The position numbers and the translations under genes were made by a program. From Oscillospiraceae bacterium (GTDB lineage: Bacteria > Bacillota > Clostridia > Oscillospirales > CAG-272), in contig SVRT01000006.1 in the NCBI GenBank assembly GCA_015064685.1, positions 1 to 64,000 of the forward strand: DNA of 64,000 nt, given 5' to 3'. Positions 17,618 to 26,850 of this stretch are shown here, one piece after another (positions within the stretch are counted from its first letter, which is position 1; the number at the start of each line of letters is the position of its first letter). Under the pieces are notes generated by a model. That model was not told the DNA's origin, did no database searches, and worked only from the letters and a program-made list of their open reading frames with translations.

Positions 17618-19258
17618 TTTACTGTGCAGGTCTGCGATGGTGGCGAGGTCATCGTGGGTGATATATCCCGCTTTGTACGCATCGGTTAGGGTATAGAACT
17701 CGCCCTCGTACAGGACGGTTATGCGATTTGAGTTATGATAGTAGAAGGAAAAGCCGTCGATGATCTCATGCCAAACCTCGTCATCATAGCCTCCCGCATC
17801 AATCATCGCGACGATCGCGCCGCTCTCAAATTCTCCGTAATAACGGCTGACATTGACAAACTCCGTATAACGGAGATTCTTCAGCCAATAGGTCTCAATA
17901 AGCACCGCGTAATTATGGTCGGGCAAAAATCCGTCGTAGGTCTTGAAATCTATCACTACGTCGCAATTTGGCATAGTAAAGGCAAACTCCCAATAAAGCC
18001 CCGAAACGTCGCGGCTGACGTTGATCTTTTCTCCGTTCACAAGGAAGAGATACCCGAGATCGTAAGCCATTTTTATCTTGACCGATACGACCTCGCCAAA
18101 CTTGTACTTAGACTGAAGCTCCTCGTAAAGCCATTCTGCGTCATTCATAGTGACGGAATAATCTTGACTTAATGCAGCTTCAAACATCTCGTAGAAATCG
18201 CCGTTCGCAAGCTGACAATTCTTACCGTTATACGTAAAGAAAACGTTACCGTAAATATCCAGCTGTCCGAACTGTGTCTTTATGGCATGCCTCGGAAGAT
18301 TCAGGGGGAAGCTCTCACATTCGGTGAACTCAAGCTCTCCGATGCAGTCGATCACACAGATCTCATTCCCTTCCTCGAAATTGCCGTCACCGTAAAGGTA
18401 GACCGCTCCCGTGTTGTCGTAGGTTATAAATCTGTATGCCTTGGTATATTCGGCAGCGTCTTTGAAATTCGGTGTGTATAGCAGCTTAAAATAATTTCCG
18501 TTTGTGTCACGGTAGTTTCCGTTGTTGATATACAGCTCCTTTACGCAACCGTCATTCAGGATAAACTGTACGGTGATCGCTCCGCCGCCGGATATCTGCC
18601 CCTCTTCAACGGGTATCGGCGCGGTATCGAGCCAATAATATTCCTCAAGGAGTCTGCCTATCACAGCTTCATTGGTCGAGGAGGAAACATTGCAAAGATT
18701 GCCCGGGGCAACTCCCACTGCCCCGGATATGATCTTGATCTCGGCTACGTCCTCCGAGCTTATCGAATACAACCACTCGCATCCCGCCTGATTGCGCAGA
18801 AAATGATTTGCCTCAGGTGTCGGATCGTCTCCAAGATAATATCCGCAAACGTCGCAATTGCCGTTTTCATCATCGTCCAGATGAGGGTCTATTGAGGTCT
18901 CAACGTCGCATCCGCAGACATAGTCGAACCAGTGATATCCGTCATCGTGGCGCAGTACAGTCTCGTGATCGTGTCGAAGGTGCATCCTGTATTTGCACTC
19001 GTCGCATTTGCCGTCAGCGTCATTGTCCACGTGAATTCCCGCGATTTCGGGCGTAGGACAGCCGCAGGTGTATATCTTGCAGTGTGTGTCCTCATATCTC
19101 TCCCAGCGGAAGCTGTGCTCATGCTCATCACCGTCGTCAAAGGACACGTCGGCATCAGCGTCTCTGTCAAGCTCATCTAAAATATCCTCGAGCATATCGC
19201 ATCCGACGAAGGAGAAAGCCAAGATCAGAAGCATCGAAAATATCAGTATTTTTTTCAT
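17615..19258 (-). CDS. Lipoprotein with His/Cys repeats (putative metal-binding)
   Basis: Lipobox LAFSFVGC; HVDNDADGKCDECKYRMH, HLDDDENGNCDVCGYYLG repeats. Confidence 0.75.
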   Translation of the reverse strand: MKKILIFSMLLILAFSFVGCDMLEDILDELDRDADADVSFDDGDEHEHSFRWERYEDTHCKIYTCGCPTPEIAGIHVDNDADGKCDECKYRMHLRHDHETVLRHDDGYHWFDYVCGCDVETSIDPHLDDDENGNCDVCGYYLGDDPTPEANHFLRNQAGCEWLYSISSEDVAEIKIISGAVGVAPGNLCNVSSSTNEAVIGRLLEEYYWLDTAPIPVEEGQISGGGAITVQFILNDGCVKELYINNGNYRDTNGNYFKLLYTPNFKDAAEYTKAYRFITYDNTGAVYLYGDGNFEEGNEICVIDCIGELEFTECESFPLNLPRHAIKTQFGQLDIYGNVFFTYNGKNCQLANGDFYEMFEAALSQDYSVTMNDAEWLYEELQSKYKFGEVVSVKIKMAYDLGYLFLVNGEKINVSRDVSGLYWEFAFTMPNCDVVIDFKTYDGFLPDHNYAVLIETYWLKNLRYTEFVNVSRYYGEFESGAIVAMIDAGGYDDEVWHEIIDGFSFYYHNSNRITVLYEGEFYTLTDAYKAGYITHDDLATIADLHSK

Positions 19259-19536
19259 ATGTGACCTCCCGTATAGTGACATTTTTTGCCTTCTACCCTA
19301 TAAGTCGTTTTTTTTATTTGAAAGGTTACGTGATTATTGCTTATTTTACCTCAAAAATCGCAAAATAACGCGTTATGCGCGTTTATTCTGCCTTATTTTG
19401 AGATAATAATTTGCTTTACATAAAAATTATAGCATAATCATATCGCCCTGTCAAGGCATGACGGCGACAAGAGATGCAGGGCGAACGGACATTCCCCGCA
19501 CGGCAAAATAAAAAGGGGCAAAAGCACAAAAAGGAC

Positions 19537-19566
19537 TTGACACGGTGGTCACTTATATGATATAAT
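19537..19566 (+). promoter_or_regulatory. Consensus promoter of tRNA-Gln
   Basis: TTGACA (19537-19542), 18-nt spacer, TATAAT (19561-19566). Confidence 0.8.
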
Positions 19567-19583
19567 ATCAAAGTTGAAAATAT

Positions 19584-19658
19584 TGGGATGTCGCCAAGCG
19601 GTAAGGCACTAGACTTTGACTCTAGCATTCGTCAGTTCAAATCTGGCCATCCCAGCCA
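19584..19658 (+). tRNA. tRNA-Gln (anticodon TTG), CCA encoded
   Basis: Acceptor TGGGATG/CATCCCA, anticodon arm CTAGA-CTTTGAC-TCTAG, T arm GTTCAAATC, GCCA 3' end. Confidence 0.95.
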
Positions 19659-19687
19659 GAAAAAAGCACGCGCAAGCGTGCTTTTTT
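19659..19687 (+). terminator. Terminator of tRNA-Gln
   Basis: AAAAAAGCACGC-GCAA-GCGTGCTTTTTT. Confidence 0.85.
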
Positions 19688-19691
19688 CAGT

Positions 19692-19859
19692 TATATTCGC
19701 CTGCGGCGAGTTCTATTGCTTCGCAGTGATATTCGGCTTACGCCGAGTGATATTCGCTTCGCGAGTTTAGGAGGCGAATATAATATCACTGCGGAACGAA
19801 GTGGAGCAATATCACTGTCGCTTGCGACAATATCACGCTGACGAAGTCGGCATATCACT
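19692..19859. repeat. Tandem mini-hairpin array (family F, copy 1)
   Basis: AGTGATATT spacers alternate with short self-complementary units (CGCTTCGCG, CGGCTTACGCCG); second half uses the inverted spacer AATATCACT. Confidence 0.75.
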
Positions 19860-20002
19860 AAAAACTTTTCGACTCTGAAGTTTTTCAAAATTTTGTAGAT
19901 GCATTTCGGGCATTTCGGGTCTGTAGATAGATTCGAACCGGCGGAACGGTTGAAATGTTTACAAAGTTGTGGTATAATGAAAGCAAGAAAGGCGGTGACA
20001 TT

Positions 20003-21142
20003 ATGAAAAAAGAAATATTAAATGGGACTTGTATCCCTTACGAACTTTCCGTAGAAGAACTCAGCAAAATGTTATCTTCTCCTATTATGAAGGATTTTTC
20101 TCTTGCGTGCGAAGCATTATCCTACAAAAATGATGTCACTGCGTACGAGGCGATGAAGCCCTTTATCAACGACAAGGATAAATACCGCAGGCTGTATATC
20201 TTAAAAACGATTTTCCGTCATCCAAATGCCGCCGAGTTGGTTGATTTTCTTGAAAATGCGATTTCCTCCGATGATTTTCTGTTTGTGGAAAACGGACTGA
20301 TCGTTATATCAGAATACAAAATTAAAGTTTCCGACTCGCTGTTGCTCTCGGTTGTTGACAAGCATTTGCCAAAGCTCTATACAGCTGTACGCTCATTAAC
20401 CACACTTGAGATTTGCGAAGAAAATTACTCAAAGTTGGTAGCGCTTTTTACAAGAGCGGAACAATGCTCTCAAAAAGAATTTATCGGAGAGGTGCTTGCA
20501 GATAAATATCTACCCTCCAAATCAAAAGAATTATTTGAATTATTCAGCTGCAATAAATTTGCAAAGATTAGATTATTAGCAATTAAAGTCGCAAAAAAAT
20601 ACGGATATAATCTTTCAGTTTTCTTATCTGATATGGACGGTCATGTTCGCAACCTTGCAATGAAATCTCTTAAAAACTTATCTTTCCTTGGATCCTACAT
20701 TCCAAAGTATCGCGTGGATATTTCCGATGATCTGGAATCTGCAATTATCTACAACCCCAATAGCGAAGATCATCTATACATTGAATACGATAAAGCGGAT
20801 GAATTTTCACCATATATGCTTTCATTTTCATTTCAGCACGTTCATCTAACTGATGAAGAAAGTGCGAAAGAATGGATAGATTCTATTTTAAGTGAAGATG
20901 TTTTTTCAATAGAATATTTTTGTGGTGAAGACCGGCGATTTGGCGGTCAAATCAGCGCACAAGAATTGAGAAATTTATCGTATGATTATTTAGAACAAGA
21001 TACCGGACATTACGGTATAACAGAATTGTTTCAAATAGCCGATCACTTTAAGATTAGGGGCTGGAGTAGAAAAAACGATTTTGATGGATATTTTGTTGAA
21101 AAAGACAACACTATTCAGATAGATAAGATATTCAAAGTATAG
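20003..21142 (+). CDS. HEAT-repeat-like protein of unknown function
   Basis: Helical repeat pattern; start MKKEILNGTCIPY with upstream GGCGGTG RBS; one of three plausible plus-strand genes. Confidence 0.65.
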   Translation: MKKEILNGTCIPYELSVEELSKMLSSPIMKDFSLACEALSYKNDVTAYEAMKPFINDKDKYRRLYILKTIFRHPNAAELVDFLENAISSDDFLFVENGLIVISEYKIKVSDSLLLSVVDKHLPKLYTAVRSLTTLEICEENYSKLVALFTRAEQCSQKEFIGEVLADKYLPSKSKELFELFSCNKFAKIRLLAIKVAKKYGYNLSVFLSDMDGHVRNLAMKSLKNLSFLGSYIPKYRVDISDDLESAIIYNPNSEDHLYIEYDKADEFSPYMLSFSFQHVHLTDEESAKEWIDSILSEDVFSIEYFCGEDRRFGGQISAQELRNLSYDYLEQDTGHYGITELFQIADHFKIRGWSRKNDFDGYFVEKDNTIQIDKIFKV

Positions 21143-21407
21143 CTACATAGGCTTCGTTTACAAGCATAGAGTTATTAACCATTAGTTGGTGCGCTAAAAC
21201 GCAGTTGACATTTACTTGAAAGTATGATATAATTAATTAAACGCTTTGAGAGAAAATTTGAATCTGCACCTTTGAATTTCGTTAAGATAATCTTTAATGA
21301 AGAACCCGACAATCCCCAATGACTTACACAGATTTCATTTTCGAGCACAGCATTGAAAGTCCGCAATCTGCACCAATAACGACAAAGTACATTTCAGGAG
21401 TAGAATC

Positions 21408-21740
21408 ATGATATTATTAACCGATACGCAGGTATTCTTAATCCCCGGCTACCCCATTATTCTCGAAATCTTTATTGTAGGTGTCATTGTTGCTCTTCTC
21501 GGCGCGATCGGTTATACGTTTTTCGTTTATTCCATGAAGGATGACGCTGCCGACAACGCACGAAAAAGAATGAATAACCCCTGGGAAAAGATGAATGTAA
21601 AAAGCAGTATCAGCGACACGCCCGACAGACCCAAGCTCACAAAGGGTACTATAATCCGTCTGATTATATTGTCGGTTTCGATTCTCGTAATGGTACTTCT
21701 CCTCGTCGCTTTGATGAAGGGATGGATAGTGCTCTTTTGA
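21408..21740 (+). CDS. Small membrane protein, two TM segments
   Basis: 110 aa; hydrophobic segments at both ends; upstream RBS-like TTCAGGAG. Confidence 0.6.
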   Translation: MILLTDTQVFLIPGYPIILEIFIVGVIVALLGAIGYTFFVYSMKDDAADNARKRMNNPWEKMNVKSSISDTPDRPKLTKGTIIRLIILSVSILVMVLLLVALMKGWIVLF

Positions 21741-21830
21741 CCGATTGCAGATCAGTAAATTGAAGTTAAACGGTGTACGGAACAATCCCCTCGACAAATC
21801 AAAATTCAAAACACAAAAATACATACAAAA

Positions 21831-21860
21831 CGGACTGAACACACGCGTTCAGTCCGTTTT
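21831..21860. terminator. Bidirectional terminator-like hairpin between convergent genes
   Basis: ACAAAACGGACTGAAC-ACACGC-GTTCAGTCCGTTTTCTTTT. Confidence 0.75.
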
Positions 21861-21863
21861 CTT

Positions 21864-22280
21864 TTATTTCGCCTGCACCTCGCAATAGATGCATCTATAC
21901 ACTCTTTTTTCGCGGTCGGTGAGCTTGAATACGTGGTCGAGCTCCTGCTCGGTCGTCGTGATGCAACGGGGATTCTTGCATTTTACGACGTTTACAAGCC
22001 TTTCGGGCAGCTCGATGCTCTTCTTATCGACAAGCTCGCTGTTCTTGATGTAATTGACCGTGATACCCGGGTCGATGTAGCCGAGGATATCGAGGTTGAG
22101 GTCAATATCGGCGTCTACCTTGATGATATCCTTCCTTCCCATCTTGCGGCTCGCGACGTTCTTGATGATCGCCACGGGGCAATCGAGCGAGTCGAGTCCG
22201 AGGAGGTTATACACGCTCATTCCGAGTCCTGCGGTGATATGGTCGATAACTATACCGTTCTTTATCGAATCTACGTTCAT
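21864..22280 (-). CDS. pyrI: Aspartate carbamoyltransferase regulatory subunit
   Basis: [30 protein letters not shown]...RVYRCIYCE zinc site. Confidence 0.95.
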   Translation of the reverse strand: MNVDSIKNGIVIDHITAGLGMSVYNLLGLDSLDCPVAIIKNVASRKMGRKDIIKVDADIDLNLDILGYIDPGITVNYIKNSELVDKKSIELPERLVNVVKCKNPRCITTTEQELDHVFKLTDREKRVYRCIYCEVQAK

Positions 22281-23194
22281 ATATTCACCTCCAGGAGCTT
22301 GAGTATAAGCGCCATTCTCATATATTTTCCGTTGAGCACCTGCTTGAAATAGCACGCGCGGGGATCGTCGTCGATCGCCACCGCGATCTCGTTGACTCGG
22401 GGCAGCGGGTGCATAATGCAGAGATCACTCTTTGCGCCCTTGAGCTTATCGGGTGTAAGGATGTAGCTGTCCTTGAGTCTGAGGTAATCCTCCTCGTTGA
22501 AGAATCTCTCTCTCTGGACTCTCGTCATATAGAGGACGTCGAGCTCGGGCATTACCGAAAGCAGATCCGCGGTCTGAACGTACTCGATATTCTTCGCCTT
22601 GAGGACCTCTTTCTTTATATAGCTCGGGAGCTTTAATTCCTCGGGTGAGATAAGCACTATCTTAACGTTCTCGTATCTTGAAAGCGCGCTGATGAGCGAA
22701 TGAACGGTCCTGCCAAACTTGAGGTCTCCGCAAAAGCCGACGGTGAGGTTATCAAATCTTCCCTTCTCGCGCTTGATAGTGAGAAGATCGGCAAGCGTCT
22801 GCGTGGGGTGATTGTGTCCGCCGTCGCCCGCGTTGATCACGGGTATGGACGAATTCATCGACGCAACGAGAGGCGCGCCCTCCTTGGGGTGTCTCATCGC
22901 GATTATGTCGGCGTAGCAGGAGACCGTCTTTGCGGTATCCGCGACGCTCTCGCCCTTTGCCGCGCTCGACGAGCCTGCGCTCGACACGCTCAGCACGTTT
23001 CCGCCAAGCTCGTACATTGCCGCCTCAAAGGAGAGCCTCGTTCTCGTCGAGGGCTCGAAAAAGAGGGTTGCAAGCTTTTTATGGCGGCAGGACTCCGCAT
23101 ATTTTTCGGGATCTCTGATTATGTCCTCGGCAAGTGCGATAAGCTCGTCAAGCTCACCGACCGACATATCCATTATATCGATAAGATGTCTCAT
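22277..23194 (-). CDS. pyrB: Aspartate carbamoyltransferase catalytic subunit
   Basis: [38 protein letters not shown]. Confidence 0.97.
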   Translation of the reverse strand: MRHLIDIMDMSVGELDELIALAEDIIRDPEKYAESCRHKKLATLFFEPSTRTRLSFEAAMYELGGNVLSVSSAGSSSAAKGESVADTAKTVSCYADIIAMRHPKEGAPLVASMNSSIPVINAGDGGHNHPTQTLADLLTIKREKGRFDNLTVGFCGDLKFGRTVHSLISALSRYENVKIVLISPEELKLPSYIKKEVLKAKNIEYVQTADLLSVMPELDVLYMTRVQRERFFNEEDYLRLKDSYILTPDKLKGAKSDLCIMHPLPRVNEIAVAIDDDPRACYFKQVLNGKYMRMALILKLLEVNI

Positions 23195-23234
23195 TTTTGT
23201 TTTTTCCTTTTGATATTTAGTGAGTCGGGCTTCA

Positions 23235-23900
23235 TTATTCCGCTGCGCGGGATGCTCCGTTAACTGCGAGATAATTCTTTATTCTCTCAACGTTCTCGCG
23301 GTTACTCTCGTCCTCCTCGAGATACTCGATGATGTCGTAAACGTCTACGATCGAATATACCGGGAAGCCGAACTGCTCCTCGATCTCCTGCATAGCGCCC
23401 TTTTCGGTCTGACCCTTTTCCTTTCTGTCAACCATGATAAAGGTAGCGGCAACGCGTGTTCCCTCAAGGTGGGAGAGTATCTCCATCGACTCGCGGATAG
23501 CGGTGCCTGCGGTGATAACGTCCTCGATGATTACGATCTCCTCGCCTGCCTGCGGTACATATCCTACGAATACGCCGCCCTCGCCGTGATCCTTTACTTC
23601 CTTACGGTTGAAAAAGAAGGGGACGTTGAGTCCGTTCTTTGAAAGCGCGACTGCCGCGGAAACCGAGAGGGATATTCCCTTGTACGCAGGTCCATAAAGC
23701 ACGCTCTTGCGGTCTCCGAGCTTTTCCTTATACGCTCTCGCGTAGAACTCACCGAGAGTCGCGATGTCCTCACCCGTCTTGATCATTCCCGCGTTGATGA
23801 AATAGGGGATCTTTCTGCCGCTCTTCGCGGTGAAATCGCCAAACTTTAATACTCCTGCTCTCTCTAAAAACTGTATAAATTCTCTTTTGTAGTTTTCCAT
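23235..23900 (-). CDS. pyrE: Orotate phosphoribosyltransferase
   Basis: PRPP motif [26 protein letters not shown]. Confidence 0.96.
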   Translation of the reverse strand: MENYKREFIQFLERAGVLKFGDFTAKSGRKIPYFINAGMIKTGEDIATLGEFYARAYKEKLGDRKSVLYGPAYKGISLSVSAAVALSKNGLNVPFFFNRKEVKDHGEGGVFVGYVPQAGEEIVIIEDVITAGTAIRESMEILSHLEGTRVAATFIMVDRKEKGQTEKGAMQEIEEQFGFPVYSIVDVYDIIEYLEEDESNRENVERIKNYLAVNGASRAAE

Positions 23901-23920
23901 TTTTCTTCTCCTTTCGTATT

Positions 23921-24470
23921 AGCCTTCCCCAGCGGGGAAGGGGGACCACCGAAGGTGGGGGATGAGGAGGTCGCCATTAGGTGGTTTTCCCCTCGATCCA
24001 ATCAGCCTCGTTTATCCCTGCCGCTTGCAGAATATCCCTGCAAACGAACAAAAAATTCATTCTTACATCAAAATTGGTAAATCTCAACACCGTGTTTCCC
24101 AAATTTTCGAGATCGCTGTCTCTCTTTCTGTCCGCTTCAAGATGATCTTCCTCTCGGTGCTGTATTCCGTCAATTTCTATGACCAAACGTGCGCTTGGGA
24201 TGTAAAAATCAACGATATAATTACCGATATTCTTTTGCCTGTTCACGGTAACGGGCAATTTCTTCAAAAAATCGTACCAAAGGTGTTTTTCCTCTGGTGT
24301 CATATTCTTTCGAAGCTCTTGAGCATTTGACACAAGTTTTTTATTGTATTTATATTGCATTTTGTTCTTCCCGAAACAGTAGTGAAGAATTTTTATCGAC
24401 CGTTCATCATCGAAAGGGCGACCTCCTCATCCCCCACCTTCGGTGGTCCCCCTTCCCCGCTGGGGAAGGC
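23921..24470. mobile_element. DUF559-encoding element with perfect 54-bp TIRs (family A autonomous candidate, copy 1)
   Basis: GCCTTCCCCAGCGGGGAAGGGGGACCACCGAAGGTGGGGGATGAGGAGGTCGCC at 23922-23975 and its exact reverse complement at 24417-24470, flanking one ORF. Confidence 0.75.
23977..24360 (-). CDS. DUF559 / Vsr-like PD-(D/E)XK endonuclease-domain protein
   Basis: LRKNMTPEEKHLWYDFLKKLPVTVNRQKNIGNYIVDFYIPSARLVIEIDGIQH...VLRFTNFDVRMN. Confidence 0.9.
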   Translation of the reverse strand: MQYKYNKKLVSNAQELRKNMTPEEKHLWYDFLKKLPVTVNRQKNIGNYIVDFYIPSARLVIEIDGIQHREEDHLEADRKRDSDLENLGNTVLRFTNFDVRMNFLFVCRDILQAAGINEADWIEGKTT

Positions 24471-25172
24471 TTAGTCGCAAAATTCCTCAATACATCTCTC
24501 GTAAGCCGCCACGGGATCCTCCGCTGCGGTGATCGGGCGTCCAACTACGATATAATCCGAGCCTATTCTCTTTGCCTCGGCGGGTGTCATAACTCTCTTC
24601 TGGTCTCCAATATCTCCGTCAGCGAAGCGAACACCGGGAGTCACGGTCACAAAGCTCTCGCCGCATCTGTCGTGAACCTTTCCTGCCTCGAGAGGTGAGC
24701 AAACAACACCGTCAAGTCCGGCCTCCTTTGCGCAGGACGCGTAGTGCATTACTACCTCTGCGATAGGCTCCTTGATAAGCAGATCGTTCTCCATGCTCTC
24801 CTGGTCGGTCGAGGTAAGCTGTGTTACCGCGATAAGCATGGGTCTTGTTCCGTCGGGTCTCGTAAGTCCCTCAATTGCCGCCTCCATCATTCTCTTGGTT
24901 CCTGCGGCGTGGAGGTTGGTCATATCAACGTCAAGGCGAGAGAGTACCGCCATAGACTTCTTTACCGTGTTGGGAATATCGTGGAGCTTAAGATCGAGGA
25001 ATATCTTATGTCCTCTCTTCTTGATCTCTCTTACTATCTCGGGTCCCTCCGCATAGTAAAGCTCCATTCCGATCTTGACGAAGGGCTTTCTCTTTCCCTC
25101 AAACTTGTCAAGAAATGCAAATACCTTTTGAGCGCTGTCAAAGTCACACGCGATGATAACGTCCTTTCCCAT
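24471..25172 (-). CDS. pyrF: Orotidine-5'-phosphate decarboxylase
   Basis: [41 protein letters not shown]. Confidence 0.96.
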   Translation of the reverse strand: MGKDVIIACDFDSAQKVFAFLDKFEGKRKPFVKIGMELYYAEGPEIVREIKKRGHKIFLDLKLHDIPNTVKKSMAVLSRLDVDMTNLHAAGTKRMMEAAIEGLTRPDGTRPMLIAVTQLTSTDQESMENDLLIKEPIAEVVMHYASCAKEAGLDGVVCSPLEAGKVHDRCGESFVTVTPGVRFADGDIGDQKRVMTPAEAKRIGSDYIVVGRPITAAEDPVAAYERCIEEFCD

Positions 25173-26083
25173 TATCTTACTCCTCCTATTATATCACTTA
25201 ATTTTTCTATACCGTATTTTTCCATAACTCTCGGGAGATCCTCGATTATGTTCTTGCAAGCCATAGGCTCGACGAGGTTGGCAGCTCCGACCTCGACCGC
25301 GCAGGCTCCCGCGAGCATCATTTCAATTACGTCCTCAGCACTCGATACTCCTCCCATACCGATGACGGGGATATTTACCGCGTGAGCGACCTGATAGACC
25401 ATTCTCACGGCTACGGGGAAGATCGCGGGGCCGGAAAATCCGCCCATTTTATTGGCGATGACCGGCTTGCGCGTGCGCAGGTCTATTCTCATACCGAGAA
25501 GCGTATTTATAAGGCTGATGCCGTCCGCTCCCGCCTCCTCGCAAGCCTTTGCTATGCTGACGATGTCGGTGACGTTGGGGGAGAGCTTGACTATGACAGG
25601 CTTCGTTGTTACCGCCTTGACAGCTCTCGTGACAGCCGCCGCGCCCTCTGCCGTCGTGCCGAACGCCATTCCGCCTCCGTGGACGTTGGGGCAGCTTATG
25701 TTGACCTCTATCCAGCCGACCTGCTCGCATTTGTCGATTTTCTCGCAGGTGTAGACGTACTCGTCTATCGAAAAGCCCGAGACGTTTGCCATAACGGGCT
25801 TGTTGAAGCATTTTTTGAGCTTGGGTAATTCCTCGCCGATGACCTTTTCAACGCCGGGGTTCTGAAGTCCTACGGCATTGATCATTCCATTAGGTGTCTC
25901 GGCAATTCTCGGCGTGGGGTTGCCAAATCGGGGATCCTTCGTCGTTCCCTTGAAGGAGAAGGTGCCGAGAATATTTATATCGTACAGCTCTGCAAACTCA
26001 TAACCGAATCCGAAGGTACCCGAGGCGGGGATCACGGGATTCGAAAGCTCTATGCCGCAGAGATTAACACTCATTTTTCCCAT
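25172..26083 (-). CDS. pyrD: Dihydroorotate dehydrogenase catalytic subunit (NAD type, PyrDB)
   Basis: [48 protein letters not shown]. Confidence 0.95.
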   Translation of the reverse strand: MGKMSVNLCGIELSNPVIPASGTFGFGYEFAELYDINILGTFSFKGTTKDPRFGNPTPRIAETPNGMINAVGLQNPGVEKVIGEELPKLKKCFNKPVMANVSGFSIDEYVYTCEKIDKCEQVGWIEVNISCPNVHGGGMAFGTTAEGAAAVTRAVKAVTTKPVIVKLSPNVTDIVSIAKACEEAGADGISLINTLLGMRIDLRTRKPVIANKMGGFSGPAIFPVAVRMVYQVAHAVNIPVIGMGGVSSAEDVIEMMLAGACAVEVGAANLVEPMACKNIIEDLPRVMEKYGIEKLSDIIGGVR

Positions 26084-26808
26084 AAGATCTCCTCCTTCTT
26101 CATAACGGGTCCTTCCTTGCAGATGCGCTTATATCCCGTAATTGTCTTGCACGAGCAGCCCATACACGCGCCGAATCCGCAGCCCATTCTCTCCTCGAAG
26201 CTGAACTGTCCCTCTCTCACGGAGGTGTTATACACAGCTTTGAGCATAGGCTCGGGGCCGCAGGTGTAGAAATAGCTGTAATCGGCGTTCTTCATCACGT
26301 CGGTGACGAAGCCCTTGACTCCGTAAGAGCCGTCGACGGTCGTGACCGTAACGGAAGCTCCGAGAGCCTTGAATTCGTTCTCGTAAAAGACCTCGTCCGC
26401 CTTATTGAAGCCGAGAACGACAGAGACTCTTTTGCCCTCGCTTATCAGCTTTTTGCAAAGCATATACATAGGAGGCACGCCAACTCCGCCGCCGAGGAGC
26501 ATCGGGGCATTTCCCGAAAGGCTCGTATCATAGCCGTTGCCGAGTCCCGTAAGTACGTCGAGCTTTTCGCCCGCGCACATCTTTGCCATCTGCTCGGTTC
26601 CCTTTCCTACTACCTTATAGATAAGCGTGAGGGTATCTCCCTCGCAGTCGCAGACCGAGATGGGACGGCGCAGAAAGAGTCCGTCGAGCTTTATATTTAC
26701 AAACTGACCGCAGTTCGTTATATCGGTCGTGTCGCCCACAAGCAGCATTTTGTATACGTTACTCGTCAGCGCGATGTTTTCTTTTATCGTAAAAATTGAT
26801 TGCTTCAT
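26071..26808 (-). CDS. pyrK: Dihydroorotate dehydrogenase electron transfer subunit
   Basis: FAD/NAD domain LLGGGVGVPPMYMLCKKL; GCGFGACMGCSCKT 2Fe-2S motif. Confidence 0.94.
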   Translation of the reverse strand: MKQSIFTIKENIALTSNVYKMLLVGDTTDITNCGQFVNIKLDGLFLRRPISVCDCEGDTLTLIYKVVGKGTEQMAKMCAGEKLDVLTGLGNGYDTSLSGNAPMLLGGGVGVPPMYMLCKKLISEGKRVSVVLGFNKADEVFYENEFKALGASVTVTTVDGSYGVKGFVTDVMKNADYSYFYTCGPEPMLKAVYNTSVREGQFSFEERMGCGFGACMGCSCKTITGYKRICKEGPVMKKEEILWEK

Positions 26809-26850
26809 TTTTTCCTCTCATTTTGCTTTCCCCGCCGGGGAAAGCTTTTT

